A DNA stretch of 40,984 nt from Mariaggregatimicrobium sp964498785. Lineage in GTDB: Bacteria > Zhuqueibacterota > Zhuqueibacteria > Thermofontimicrobiales > Thiofontviventaceae. The notes under the pieces were generated by a model. That model made no database searches and was not told the DNA's origin. It was given only the letters and a program-made list of their open reading frames with translations. The translations under genes were made by a program, and so were the position numbers. Positions 15,432 through 25,600 of the stretch are shown one piece after another (within the stretch, counting starts at the first letter, position 1; the number at the start of each line of letters is the position of its first letter). The stretch is from NCBI GenBank assembly GCA_964498785.1, contig CAZCJL010000059.1, positions 1 to 40,984 of the forward strand. Reading direction: 5' to 3'.

Positions 15432-17777
15432 TTACTTTTCTTCTTTTTCGTTTTCAAAAACCAGATCAACGAGATCGTTTATTCGTTTAACGAAAAGGAA
15501 TTTCATATCCGCTGAGATTTGTTTCGGAATCTCTTCCAGATCTTTTCTATTCTTCTCCGGGAGAATTACATTCTTAATCCCGGCGCGATGAGCTGCCAGC
15601 ACTTTTTCTTTGATTCCTCCGACAGGTAACACTGCTCCTCTTAACGTAATCTCCCCGGTCATTGCAATATCACTTCGAACTCTTTTACCGGATAACAACG
15701 ATAATAACGCCACAAACAAAGTTACCCCAGCCGAGGGACCGTCTTTTGGTATTGCGCCCGCAGGAACATGGACATGAATATCAAATTGTTCATGGAATTT
15801 TTCTTCCAATTTATAGTCTTTCGCTTTTGCTCGGATAAATGAAAGAGCTGCTGATGCAGATTCTCGCATTACATCTCCTAATTTTCCGGTGAGTGTTAAA
15901 CCACCTTTACCCGGCATTTTTGTTGCTTCGATAAACAAGATATCGCCGCCGACAGGAGTCCACGCTAATCCGACAGCAATACCGGTCTCGCAAATTCTTT
16001 CGGCAGTCTCTGAAAAATGCTTAATCACACCAAGGTATCCGGAAACATCCTTTTCCTGAACCACCTTTTTCTGTTTATTCCCCTTAGCAACTTCGGTTGC
16101 AACCCCGCGCATAATTCCTGCAATCTGGCGCTCCAGATTTCTAACGCCCGCTTCTCGTGTGTACGAATTGATTACAAGTCGTAGTGCATCATCCGTTATC
16201 TCCACATTATCATCTGTTAATCCGTGCTCCATTAACTGTTTTGCAATTAAAAATTTACGAGCAATATGCAGTTTATCTTCTTCAACGTAACTCGGAATGT
16301 CAATAATTTCCATTCTATCCTTCAAGGCCGGCGGAATTGGTTCATCCATATTGGCAGTCGCGATAAACATTACTTTTGACAGATCAAATGGCACTTCCAG
16401 ATAATGATCGCTAAACGAGTAATTTTGCTCTGGGTCTAATACTTCCAACAACGCCGACGATGGATCGCCCCGAAAATCATAACCCAATTTATCTATTTCA
16501 TCTAACATAAAAACCGGATTATTGCTGCCTGCCTTTTTAATCCCCTGGATGATTCGCCCGGGCAAAGCGCCGATATACGTTCTTCGATGGCCGCGTATTT
16601 CTGCTTCATCTCTGATTCCACCGAGAGACATGCGTAAAAATTTACGTCCCAATGAATTGGCGATGGAACGCCCAAGAGACGTTTTACCAACTCCCGGAGG
16701 GCCAACAAAACACAGAATCGGGCCTTTCATATCTTCTTTTAACTTCAACACTGCGATATATTCGAGAATTCTTTTTTTTACTTTTTCTAAATTATAGTGG
16801 TCATCATTTAACTGGCGTTGAACCTCAGAGACCTCAAGATTATCACTGGTTGTTTTATTCCAGGGCAAATCAATCAGCCAATCCAGATAAGTTCTGGCAA
16901 CAGTGTATTCCGCAGAGGACGGATGCATCTGCGAAAGTCGATCGATTTCTTTTTCAGCAACTTCACGAGCTTCATCTGGTAATTTCGCTTTTTTAATTTT
17001 CTCGCGAATTTCCCGGATTTCTGTGCCTTCCGAGTCTTCTCCCAACTCTTTTTGAATTGTCTTAAGTTGTTCACGAAGGTACATGTCCCGTTGCATTTTA
17101 TTCATTTTACTTTGAATATCAGACTGGATTTTCTCGCCAAGCTCTAATGTTTGCAACCGCTTGTTTATCAGAATGTTTGCTTTTTCTAGACGCGACTCAA
17201 CATCTAATGTATTTAATACATCTTGTTTTTCCTCGATTGTCAGATTTGAGAAAGCAACTACCGTATCGGCGAGCATTCCCGGTTCTTTGATATTGGAAAC
17301 CATCACCAACTGCTCGTACGTAATATCGGCCGATAAATCAACGGTTCGTTTGAATAATTTACGGATGTTCGCGATAAAAGCATCCACCTGTTCACTGGAT
17401 TTTGATTCATCGTGAATCGGCTCAAACATGGCCTTAAAAAAAGGTGAATCCTGGATGTATGTTATTAACCGGACTCGATGTTGCCCTTGAATTAAAATCG
17501 TTTTTCCTCCGTCCGGCATATCAATAGTCCGAATAATTTTCGCTACCGTACCAATAGAGTATAAATCAGAATAAGATGGATTTTCAACTGTTGAGTCTTT
17601 TTGCGTTAAAATTGCTACAGTTTTCTCGTCTCCCATTTCCTCAAGCAGTTTTAGCGATTTATCGCGTGCGACAGTAATCGGTAGAAACTGATTCGGAAAC
17701 ATGACCTCATTTCGCAACGGTATAATCGGTAAAACAACTGGTACTTTTGAAGTTACAGCATTTTTATTTTCACCCAT
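15432..17777 (-). CDS. lon: ATP-dependent protease Lon (LonA)
   Basis: The cytoplasmic AAA+ protease that degrades misfolded and regulatory proteins. The 781 residues are a full-length LonA: N-terminal substrate domain starting VVLPIIPLRNEVMFPN (about 12-200), long coiled coil, Walker A GPPGVGKTSL, Walker B VFMLDEIDKLG, and the serine-lysine proteolytic domain with Ser682 in PKDGPSAGVT and the lysine in GGIKEKVLAAH (about 723). AAAGGACAATT precedes the ATG. An 8-bp inverted repeat (17811-17841) lies about 35 bases upstream and could be an operator. It converges with the DksA-like gene and diverges from the MFS gene. Nothing in the coding sequence is unusual. Confidence 0.98.
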   Translation of the reverse strand: MGENKNAVTSKVPVVLPIIPLRNEVMFPNQFLPITVARDKSLKLLEEMGDEKTVAILTQKDSTVENPSYSDLYSIGTVAKIIRTIDMPDGGKTILIQGQHRVRLITYIQDSPFFKAMFEPIHDESKSSEQVDAFIANIRKLFKRTVDLSADITYEQLVMVSNIKEPGMLADTVVAFSNLTIEEKQDVLNTLDVESRLEKANILINKRLQTLELGEKIQSDIQSKMNKMQRDMYLREQLKTIQKELGEDSEGTEIREIREKIKKAKLPDEAREVAEKEIDRLSQMHPSSAEYTVARTYLDWLIDLPWNKTTSDNLEVSEVQRQLNDDHYNLEKVKKRILEYIAVLKLKEDMKGPILCFVGPPGVGKTSLGRSIANSLGRKFLRMSLGGIRDEAEIRGHRRTYIGALPGRIIQGIKKAGSNNPVFMLDEIDKLGYDFRGDPSSALLEVLDPEQNYSFSDHYLEVPFDLSKVMFIATANMDEPIPPALKDRMEIIDIPSYVEEDKLHIARKFLIAKQLMEHGLTDDNVEITDDALRLVINSYTREAGVRNLERQIAGIMRGVATEVAKGNKQKKVVQEKDVSGYLGVIKHFSETAERICETGIAVGLAWTPVGGDILFIEATKMPGKGGLTLTGKLGDVMRESASAALSFIRAKAKDYKLEEKFHEQFDIHVHVPAGAIPKDGPSAGVTLFVALLSLLSGKRVRSDIAMTGEITLRGAVLPVGGIKEKVLAAHRAGIKNVILPEKNRKDLEEIPKQISADMKFLFVKRINDLVDLVFENEKEEK

Positions 17778-17810
17778 GATAATTGTCCTTTGTATGCTAT
17801 GTTTTAGATT

Positions 17811-17841
17811 ACACTCTTATTTGATAAATATGAAAGAGTGT
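17811..17841. promoter_or_regulatory. Inverted repeat in the lon promoter region (possible operator)
   Basis: ACACTCTT (17811-17818) and AAGAGTGT (17834-17841) are perfect 8-bp arms around 15 bases. The position 34-64 bases upstream of the lon ATG suits a repressor site. It is CACTC/GAGTG-like but not the CIRCE element, which needs GCACTC-N9-GAGTGC. The rest of the 312-base lon/MFS gap shows only the MFS promoter. Confidence 0.45.
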
Positions 17842-18023
17842 CTACTTTACAAACAAAACACATGCCAAAAATTTCTATCGTCGGTTTAATACTTTATTTT
17901 TAAAACGATTAACGACTAAATCACTAATCATCATTTCATCGGGTTTCTGTCATATTGTCAGGTGATAAGCAATACTATTGTCATGTTTCTTTTTGGTTAT
18001 GTAAATAATTCAGACAATTTTTC

Positions 18024-18052
18024 TTGACTTTTCAGCATATCATTATTATATT
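18024..18052 (+). promoter_or_regulatory. Sigma70-type promoter of the MFS gene
   Basis: TTGACT (18024-18029), a 17-base spacer and TATATT (18047-18052), followed by AAAGGAT before the ATG at 18090. Confidence 0.65.
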
Positions 18053-18089
18053 TGCATTTCACCCCGTCATGTAGAAAGGATACTATTTT

Positions 18090-19337
18090 ATGAACCAATC
18101 ATCAACAAATCCCAACAAAACGGTCAACGCTTATATTCTCGGTTATATCGCACTTTTTTTGATTAGTCTGGCTGCGATGGCAAGTTATTTTGCTTATGAT
18201 TGTATCGGGCCGTTAACCCCGCTTCTGAAGGAACAACTCAGTTTATCAGCAAAACAGGTTTACTGGCTATACAGCATTTATTCAATCCCGGTCATTTTGT
18301 TTGTTGTTCTTGGGGGAATTTTGGCTGACAAACTTGGCGTCAAGCTGGCATCTGTCGTTTTTGCAGGGCTTTTCACGATCGGAACAATTCTGACCGCGAG
18401 TCAGGATTTTTGGATTATGCTGGTCGGTCGTTTTCTTTTTGGAATTGGAGCGGAATGTTACTATGTGGTAATGAATAAAATCCTGGCAAAATGGTTTAAA
18501 GATAAGGGATTGGCGCTGGCATTCGGCGTGAATTTATTTCTTTGCCGCGCTGGCACTTACGCCGCATTTTTCGGACTACCATGGGTTGCGTCTAGCTTTT
18601 CATTAGCAAATGCGTTGTGGATTGTTGCTGGCATCAATATCCTGGGATTAGCCTCAACATTTCTGTACATGATTATTGATCGATTGGGCGAGAAAAAGAA
18701 ATATGTTTCTTTTGTTGAAGAACCAGTGGAAAAATTTGAATTAAAAACGGCTTTTCGTTTACCGCTCGCTTTTTGGGTGATCAGTTTATTATGTATGACC
18801 TACTACTCGGCAATTTTCCCTTTTCAGGCGGCGGCAACCGATTTTTTTACGGAACGTTATGCCATGGATGATATCGCTGCTGCGCGACTTGCCGGAACGA
18901 TCATCCTCATTTCTATGTTTACAACATGGGTTTTCGGGGCCATCATTGACCGCATCGGAAAGCGTGCGACCATGATGATCATCGGGTCGCTGGCCATGAT
19001 TCCATGTCATATTTCCATGGCTTATACAGACATCAGCCCCTGGATTCCGATGGTAATTCTCGGAATATCCTTTTCACTGGTTCCCGCGGCACTATGGCCG
19101 GCGCTACCATTAATCGTTAAGGAAAGTCAAATCGGAACCGCTTATGGCGTTATTGCTATGGTTCAGAACATCGGCTTGTTTACGTTTCCTCTGGCTGTCG
19201 GTATTATCCGTGATTCAACCGGAAGCTACAATCCCGCAATGTTTATGTTTGCAATTCTGGGAGTCGTTGGATTGATCTTTGCAATCTGGCTAAAATTTAT
19301 TGAAGCAAAAGGTGGGCATTATCTGGAAAAAGCATAA
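18090..19337 (+). CDS. MFS transporter (nitrate/oxalate-formate antiporter-like)
   Basis: A 415-residue inner-membrane carrier with about 12 hydrophobic segments in two halves split by a charged loop (DRLGEKKKYVSFVEEPVEKFE, about 200-222). The MFS loop 2-3 signature appears as GGILADKLGVKLA (about 75-87), with a counterpart GAIIDRIGKRATM in the second half (about 288-300). The substrate is not predictable. It has its own promoter and no operon partner, and a palindrome downstream could end transcription. The amino end MNQSSTNPNKTVNAYILG is cytoplasmic. Confidence 0.9.
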   Translation: MNQSSTNPNKTVNAYILGYIALFLISLAAMASYFAYDCIGPLTPLLKEQLSLSAKQVYWLYSIYSIPVILFVVLGGILADKLGVKLASVVFAGLFTIGTILTASQDFWIMLVGRFLFGIGAECYYVVMNKILAKWFKDKGLALAFGVNLFLCRAGTYAAFFGLPWVASSFSLANALWIVAGINILGLASTFLYMIIDRLGEKKKYVSFVEEPVEKFELKTAFRLPLAFWVISLLCMTYYSAIFPFQAAATDFFTERYAMDDIAAARLAGTIILISMFTTWVFGAIIDRIGKRATMMIIGSLAMIPCHISMAYTDISPWIPMVILGISFSLVPAALWPALPLIVKESQIGTAYGVIAMVQNIGLFTFPLAVGIIRDSTGSYNPAMFMFAILGVVGLIFAIWLKFIEAKGGHYLEKA

Positions 19338-19409
19338 TTTGATACCTGAATTTCTAAAACGAATCGTCTGAATTTGCTGCTATGTTTTGCTTTTTTATAC
19401 TTAAAGAAT

Positions 19410-19461
19410 AACCACAGATAACACAGATTTTGTATCTGCGCAATTAGCGTCATCTGTGGTT
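19410..19461. repeat. Palindromic repeat with ACCACAGAT arms
   Basis: AACCACAGAT (19410-19419) and ATCTGTGGTT (19452-19461) are perfect 10-bp arms with 32 bases between, which contain a further ACACAGAT/ATCTG pairing. Palindromes with these arms are frequent intergenic repeats in many bacteria. It may also end MFS transcription, since TTTTAAAAC follows. Confidence 0.55.
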
Positions 19462-19520
19462 TTAAAACATGATAGCAATTTTTATTTCAGAATGTTAGGT
19501 GATAATTATTTTTAGCTCAC

Positions 19521-19703
19521 GAAGTGCAGTTCACAAACAGCCTATCCATGAACTTTGATATCGTCGGAAAAACCCTTGCGAAGGTTTCGCGATAACACAA
19601 TATATAAATAAATACATGAATATGTATCAATATACAGATGGTCCCTTTTTAAAAAACCTTCGCAAGGGTAGTTCGTGTACAGGCTGTAAAGGAACTGCAC
19701 TCC
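19521..19703. mobile_element. MITE-like hairpin element, copy 1
   Basis: Terminal inverted repeats GAAGTGCAGTTC...CAGCCT (19521-19543) and AGGCTGTAAAGGAACTGCACTCC (19681-19703) match imperfectly over 23 bases. A perfect inner inverted repeat of 16 bases, ACCCTTGCGAAGGTTT, lies at 19572-19587 and 19654-19669. No coding capacity. A diverged copy lies at 38790-38969 and a relic at 2361-2407. It accounts for most of the 410-base gap between the MFS and PorV-like genes. The family is not one I recognise. Confidence 0.7.
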
Positions 19704-19747
19704 GGATGCTGAATGTTGTTATGAGAATTTTTCAATTTAAATCAGTG

Positions 19748-20845
19748 CTACCAGCCAACGCCAAGACCAACCCGATGATAGCTCTCCCCGCGTGATCCCG
19801 GGGAATCGGCTATTTCTCTTGTAAAATAAGCGTAATTTATTTTTACGATTTTCAAATTCAGGCCCAGACCAATTGCCGGGTATCCCTGACCAAAACCAAA
19901 CCGAAATCGTAACACGGAAAACCGATATTCTCCGCCAACGTATAACTTATTAACAAACTTATCACCATCGCGATTAAAGAAATCTTCAAAATCAGCGGCT
20001 AAAATTAAATTTTGATTATACAGATACTGCATTCCCAGTTTGAAATTGAAAGGTGTTGCTACGTCTTCCACATCGCCCAGAATATCCTGTGCGATGGCAG
20101 CAAGTTCGAGGTTAGGTGTTAATTTGTACAATGCGCCGATATCAAAACCATAGCCCCGTTTTTCCTGCTTCATTTCTTCCAGGCCTTCATCAATGATTTC
20201 GTTCATATTAGATATTTCTTCAACCTGCAATTTTATGAGAGGCGATTCGTAGCGCTTGATCAACTTTAAACCGACTCCCAGCGCCAGTTTTTCATTAACC
20301 TGACGACCATAGCCAAAGGAGAAGACCAGATCATTAATCGCATGGATTTGAACTTTGGGCACGATAATGCCAACATCAATTTTCCCTGCAAATTGAGCGA
20401 TATTGTAAATGCTGAATGCGAAATTATTGATAACAATTCCCAGTGCCGGAGTAACATTTCCCCGATGCCAGATATTGTCGAATTCCGCGCCGCCTGCTCT
20501 TAAATCTTTGATGATTTCCGCTTTTTCCTCATGGGTTACATAAAGTGAACTTTTATTTAGTTTTTCGAAGTTCTCCCGATTATCAACCACAAAATCTAAT
20601 AAGTCCATAAATTTTTGGCCAATTTCTGCTTCAAGCCCAGGAATGCTGAGTATAAAACCCTCTCGCGTCAAAAGTGCAGGATTATATATATAACTGTAAG
20701 CGCCTTGCGCCGATGCAACCCCGGTTCCTCCCATGCCAAGACTTCTGATATCATATAAAAATGCAGGCCTGGCAGTTTGCGCCTGAAGTACTGTTTGTGA
20801 ACAGAAAAGACAGAATAAAACGATTTTTAGTAACTCTTTTTTCAT
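19748..20845 (-). CDS. Outer-membrane beta-barrel protein, PorV/FadL-like
   Basis: 365 residues with a signal peptide (about 1-22, ...VLQAQ). Near the mature start comes SLGMGGTGVASAQGAYSYIYNPALL, the glycine-rich entry of the PorV/PorQ and TraF-like barrel group. The rest alternates hydrophobic and polar residues as in beta strands and ends with an aromatic-rich strand, a tryptophan being the last residue (RVGLGVGW). It lies 16 bases behind the TPR lipoprotein gene, and the two probably work together at the outer membrane. In type 9 secretion, PorV carries substrates, but no other T9SS gene is in the window, so the role is open. GGGGAGAT precedes the start. Confidence 0.8.
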   Translation of the reverse strand: MKKELLKIVLFCLFCSQTVLQAQTARPAFLYDIRSLGMGGTGVASAQGAYSYIYNPALLTREGFILSIPGLEAEIGQKFMDLLDFVVDNRENFEKLNKSSLYVTHEEKAEIIKDLRAGGAEFDNIWHRGNVTPALGIVINNFAFSIYNIAQFAGKIDVGIIVPKVQIHAINDLVFSFGYGRQVNEKLALGVGLKLIKRYESPLIKLQVEEISNMNEIIDEGLEEMKQEKRGYGFDIGALYKLTPNLELAAIAQDILGDVEDVATPFNFKLGMQYLYNQNLILAADFEDFFNRDGDKFVNKLYVGGEYRFSVLRFRFGFGQGYPAIGLGLNLKIVKINYAYFTREIADSPGSRGESYHRVGLGVGW

Positions 20846-20861
20846 GTTATCTCCCCATTAA

Positions 20862-21773
20862 TTATAAATGAGTATCTTCATCTATGTACCCGTCTCCATC
20901 ATCATCAAGAAAATTAATTTCTTCTTCATCAATTTGTCCGTCCCCGTCATTATCAATATTATCATTGACCAGATACAAATTCCCCAATGTTTCTATTTTT
21001 TCCAGGATTTCTTCCAAATCTTGATTATCGAATAAAGTGGTGTCAGAAAAAGTGTTCATGATTGAGCCCACACCTTCTGCCGCATAACTGGCAGTGTTTA
21101 TGAGCATGTTATTAAATCCAGCCTGATTTTCCGGCGATTCCATAAGATAATTATAAATATCTCCTAAATTTGGTAAATAAAACGATTTATCAATTATAGG
21201 ATTGTACACCTTTGTAATAACAAAATATAAATCATTTTCGTTTATTTGTAAATCATTATTTGTATCCCGCATTTGCAAAATTGCCCGCGCCATGGAAACA
21301 ATCGAAAATTCAAAGGAGATGTCTTCTGCACAAATATTGCCATGTGTATTGTTGAAAAAAATTGGTGTCAAATCCTCATGAGCAACCCATGTGGCCTGAT
21401 ATATCTCGTTTTTGTATTTCGCATCTTCTACAAGAGTCATATCACGTTCTTTGGTATACAATGGCAATGTCAAATTTTGAAAAGAGGATGTATCGATATT
21501 GATGATTCTGCGGGCGATGGTGTAAAAATCAAGGTCTGCTTCAAATACGGCTGCCTTTGCATGGTAATAGCGATATTCTGCGTTATTCGGATCAGCTTCC
21601 ATTGCTTCTGCAAATTTTTCCTTTGCATCGCTGAATTTTTGTTCATTAAATAGCTTTAAGCCGCGATAGAATTCTTCCTCTGTCGATGTACTCATCCAAT
21701 CTAATATATTACAACTTGAATAAATAAGCAGGACAAATACGATCAACAACATAAATAGACGACAAGATTTCAT
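20862..21773 (-). CDS. TPR-containing lipoprotein with acidic Ca-binding-like tail
   Basis: About 303 residues from the ATG at 21773, chosen because GGGAGGAACC lies just before it. The lipobox LIYSSC follows the hydrophobic leader, so the protein is lipid-anchored. A TPR-like pair of helices covers about 35-75 (FYRGLKLFNEQKFSDAKEKF, ADPNNAEYRYYHAKA). The C-terminal 30 residues are a thrombospondin-3 or dockerin-like acidic repeat, DNDGDGQIDEEE then DDDGDGYIDED, likely to bind calcium; a third acidic loop, DTNNDLQINENDLYF, lies mid-protein. It is translated with the PorV-like gene 16 bases downstream and follows comF after 34 bases. The function is unknown; an outer-membrane accessory factor is a fair guess. 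Confidence 0.75.
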   Translation of the reverse strand: MKSCRLFMLLIVFVLLIYSSCNILDWMSTSTEEEFYRGLKLFNEQKFSDAKEKFAEAMEADPNNAEYRYYHAKAAVFEADLDFYTIARRIINIDTSSFQNLTLPLYTKERDMTLVEDAKYKNEIYQATWVAHEDLTPIFFNNTHGNICAEDISFEFSIVSMARAILQMRDTNNDLQINENDLYFVITKVYNPIIDKSFYLPNLGDIYNYLMESPENQAGFNNMLINTASYAAEGVGSIMNTFSDTTLFDNQDLEEILEKIETLGNLYLVNDNIDNDGDGQIDEEEINFLDDDGDGYIDEDTHL

Positions 21774-21807
21774 GGTTCCTCCCAATATTTATTTAATTAT
21801 CCTATTT

Positions 21808-22521
21808 TTACGCTTTGGCAGCGCTTAGCGCAAAAACCTCTCTGGCGCCGCTTAACTTTAACTGATACGCACAGGCATTAATCGTTGAGCCAGTAGTAAT
21901 TACATCATCAATTAACAAAACATTTTTGTCTCTAATTTCTTCTTGCTTTGTAACTACAAATGCCTTTTCTACATTTTTCTTTCTTTCCATGGCGCTGAGC
22001 TTTGTCTGACTTTTGGTATTAATCACTCGCTTTAAAATATTTTTCATGACTGGCTTATTCGTCAACACTGAAATGTTTTGTGCAATAATATCGCTTTGAT
22101 TATAACCACGTTCTCTCTTTCGAGCTTTGTGTAATGGGACCGGTATAATAATTTCAGTGGCTTTTATTATCTCATTATCACCTAATAGCTGAACCATTTG
22201 CACAGCCAATATTCTTCCTATCTTCCAATGATTCTTATACTTGAGATAATGTATTAGCTTTTGGGCAAGTTCATCAAATTTCCACAGCGATAGAACCCGG
22301 GACAGGTATAAATCTTCCTGAAGTTTTTCCTTCAATTCTGCCACAATATTATCATCAATATGAATACGGGGCATTTTATTAAAACAGTCATTACAAACCA
22401 GCTCTGTACCATGCTTTAATTGTGTTTTACAGGACAAGCAGTACGGAGGATAAATAAAATCTCCGAATGCTTTTACTATTTTTAAAATACGTTGAACAGG
22501 AAACGAAATCAAAAAATTCAT
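21808..22521 (-). CDS. comF: ComF family phosphoribosyltransferase-like protein
   Basis: 237 residues. A C4 zinc finger at the amino end (CLSCKTQ...CNDCF, about 28-48) is followed by a phosphoribosyltransferase fold with the PRPP loop VLLIDDVITTGSTINAC (about 200-216) and KARKRERGYNQSDIIAQ (about 135-151). ComF proteins are needed for uptake or processing of transforming single-stranded DNA in naturally competent bacteria, but the family is also widespread in bacteria not known to be competent. The gene lies 139 bases after the GH13 gene and just ahead of the lipoprotein gene. The family is clear, the process less so. Confidence 0.92.
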   Translation of the reverse strand: MNFLISFPVQRILKIVKAFGDFIYPPYCLSCKTQLKHGTELVCNDCFNKMPRIHIDDNIVAELKEKLQEDLYLSRVLSLWKFDELAQKLIHYLKYKNHWKIGRILAVQMVQLLGDNEIIKATEIIIPVPLHKARKRERGYNQSDIIAQNISVLTNKPVMKNILKRVINTKSQTKLSAMERKKNVEKAFVVTKQEEIRDKNVLLIDDVITTGSTINACAYQLKLSGAREVFALSAAKA

Positions 22522-22531
22522 TGTCAGGATT

Positions 22532-22556
22532 CCGAATTTATTATTTTAGAATTCGG
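22532..22556. other. Inverted repeat between the GH13 gene and comF
   Basis: CCGAATT (22532-22538) and AATTCGG (22550-22556) are perfect arms just upstream of the comF ATG. It may be a small operator or attenuator. TGTCAGGATT occurs twice in this gap (at 22522 and near 22613), with no clear meaning. Confidence 0.3.
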
Positions 22557-22660
22557 TGCAGATCAGAGGGAAACATATCAATTTGTGATAAAATGGATCG
22601 TAATAGTTGCCCTGTCAGGATTTTGCCCCAGGCAGGCATTCCAAACGTAAAACAACTAAA

Positions 22661-25600
22661 TTATTCAGTTTCAGATTTCAACAATTTATGGACTTGATAG
22701 CCGGAGGCTTGTTTTATTTTCAATATTTGTTGAATGATTTCATAGCAATCAATTAGCTTATCAATTGTTTTGGGCTCGGCGTCCAAAATACCTTTTCCGT
22801 GTTTTACAATAGCGATTTGCATCAGCCACCAGATTAATTTATCAAAGGCTTCTTTATTGAACCACAGGACGTCGTTGTAGCGATTAACCTGAATAAATTG
22901 CTGAACGTCACTATCCTGTAGTAATATTTCCAGCACCTGGTCGGCTTTTTTAGTGTTATCATTTCCTTTTATATTGAACCAATGTTGATGGGTTGTCAGT
23001 AATTTAATCAGACTGACTGTATCCCAGGCGTCATTTTCGTTCATGCCAAAATCCTGGAATGCACTGGCGAGAATTTTTCCGAACAGCCATTCATCGATCC
23101 AACTGCGACTTTGTAATTCAAAATCGATCTCTACTCCCATTTTCCCCAGTGCATGAACCGTCCACCAACCGTAAAGTGTACACGATTGGGAAATGTCCTT
23201 CGGGACGTCGTTCTTCGTCATGTAAGCAGCTATTTTTTTTGCCTTTGATGTTTTTTCAGGCAGATATCTACGAAAGATTACCGGGCGTTTCAAAATAATT
23301 TCTATCTCACCCATCATTTCCCGGACAATTGCTGCTTCATCTACATCCCGATTTGTAAAGTTTCTAATTTCTTTGAGAAAGGCAGTCAATTTTTCTGTCT
23401 GCATTTCTTTTAGTTCTACATCAACCTGTTGCCTCGGACTTTCTATTTGCGAATCAATAAAATCCTTAATACGATCTGCGCTAACAATTTCTTTAAAAGG
23501 CGCGAGGATTGGTTGCAAGAATGTTTCCTTTAACGCCTGCTCAATATCCGGCACTCCCCTGCCGTTTAAAAATGCAGCCAGGTTGGAGTAATGTCGCCAC
23601 ACATTATCCTGAACTTCACGAAAGTCTAAAAAGACATGATATTTATAAGCTCCCAGCGATACGAATAATCCTTTTTCATGAAGCTCTTTATTGGAGCGTA
23701 TAAATTCCAGCCCCGATACCTGATCCCGAAAAATACAGAAATAGTCATCCTGATAAATTAATCCCAAACCTTCCCCCAAATTTTTTTGAATCAGGTTTTT
23801 GTCCTCACCATTTCCTGATTTTACCGAATACGAGGCAGATGTCCGAATCCAACCGTTGGCGCTATCGTATTTATTATGATAAACTACCAATCCGCGTTCC
23901 GATCCGAAACGGTTTGAATACGCGAATACATTTTCATTGACTCCGCCATGTTGATTGAAAAAGTCGTAAAGCAGAAAATTTTTTACATCTGCAAAAAGAT
24001 AACGTTTTTGCATCAGTGGGAAAATTTCCTGTTCATGCCTCCGGACAAGATGTTCATCCGCCTGTTCGTCCCAATAGGCGCGCCTGTATTCCATCCCGTA
24101 TTTTTCGGTAAATCCTTCAATTTGTCCGTGACCGAACATTGGCAGACCGGGCATTGTCACCATCATCATGCAGACACCGATATATTTATCATCTTTACCA
24201 AATTGGGCAACAGCAGTATCTTCATCCGGATTATTCATGAAATTGACATGCCGTTTCAAAATTTCGCGATCGAACTCGAGAACATTTTTTATGGAGGATC
24301 GATATTTCTCATTATCCTCATTTTTAAGCATGTTCATGAACGCGCTATTGTAAACCCGGTGCATCCCCAGTGTCCGCACAAAATACCCTTCCATCAGCCA
24401 AAAGGCTTCGGCAAGCAGCAAGGTGTCAGGGATTTCCTTTGCCACCCTGTCCACGACTTCACGCCAGAATTCCTCTGGCATGGAATTATCAAACTGCTTT
24501 TTATCCATACCAAATTCTGCCCGGGTCGGAATATCGCCGCCGGTTCCGGGCTGCGGATACCACAATCGCTGAAAATGCTTCTTTGTCAGCGTCATAGCTG
24601 CATCGAAGCGAATGATGGGGAATTTGCGCGCGACATGTAAAATTGTTTGAATCACCGCTTCCCGGACTTCTGAATTCAGGTAATTTAACTGGGCTGTATC
24701 ATTCCAGGGCATACTGGTTCCGTCATTTCCGTGATAGATGTACTTAACCACGCCTGATCTGTGATCCACCCGTTTAAATACAACAGCGGCATCGTTGCGG
24801 GTAAAATAGTGATCTTCAATATAAATACCTACATTATCATCCCAGGAGAGATCCGGCCCTCTGAACGAATACGTCGGATAGGGACTGTAATCCAGCGAAA
24901 CAAACCAGTGCGGATGTTCAATAACCCATTTACCATCAATTCCGACGTGATTGGGAACCATATCACCAGCCATGCGAATACCACGCTGCCACGCCCGCTG
25001 TTTCAAATTATTGAACGCTTCTTCCCCGCCGAGGTCTTCTGCGATCTGGTAATCAAATAGTGAGTAGGCTGAAGCCACAGCCTCCGGATTGCCGCACAAT
25101 TGTTTAATGCGCCGCGACGCGCGGCTGCGCTCCCATAACCCGATTAACCAGAGCCCGCTAAAACCCCATTTTGCCAGTCGATCTAATTCTTCATCCGGGA
25201 TTTGATCGAGTCTGGTAATGGAACGTTTATATTTTTTGGAAAGCTGATCCAGCCAGACATAAGTGCTTTTGGCAATCATCACCAGACGCGGCATCCAATC
25301 CCGATCCTGGCTATATCGTTCGATTTCTTCTTCTGCCCCTAAAAATTGGGTAACTTCCGCAGTAGCCGGACCCAGCCCGCGCATTTTTTCTTCTTCACGA
25401 ATTAAATCCAGGCCGCCAAGCAATCGATACAAATAGCGGCCTAAAAATGCGCCCCATTTGGTTCTAATATACTCCAACTGGCCGGATAATGAACTCGGTA
25501 TCGCAATGGCAGGACTGCGGAGCATGTCAATCAAATTTTCATTGTCCGGTCCAAAAAATTCCTGTGTTTCAAAAAATTCCTGTAATTTCTCAATGATAGT

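Noticed and set aside
17811..17841. CIRCE (HrcA) element upstream of lon
   Set aside because: Spacing and arm sequence do not match TTAGCACTC-N9-GAGTGCTAA.
23948..24640. 230-codon plus-strand open frame
   Set aside because: Antisense to conserved GH13 motifs; His- and Phe-rich composition typical of a shadow frame.
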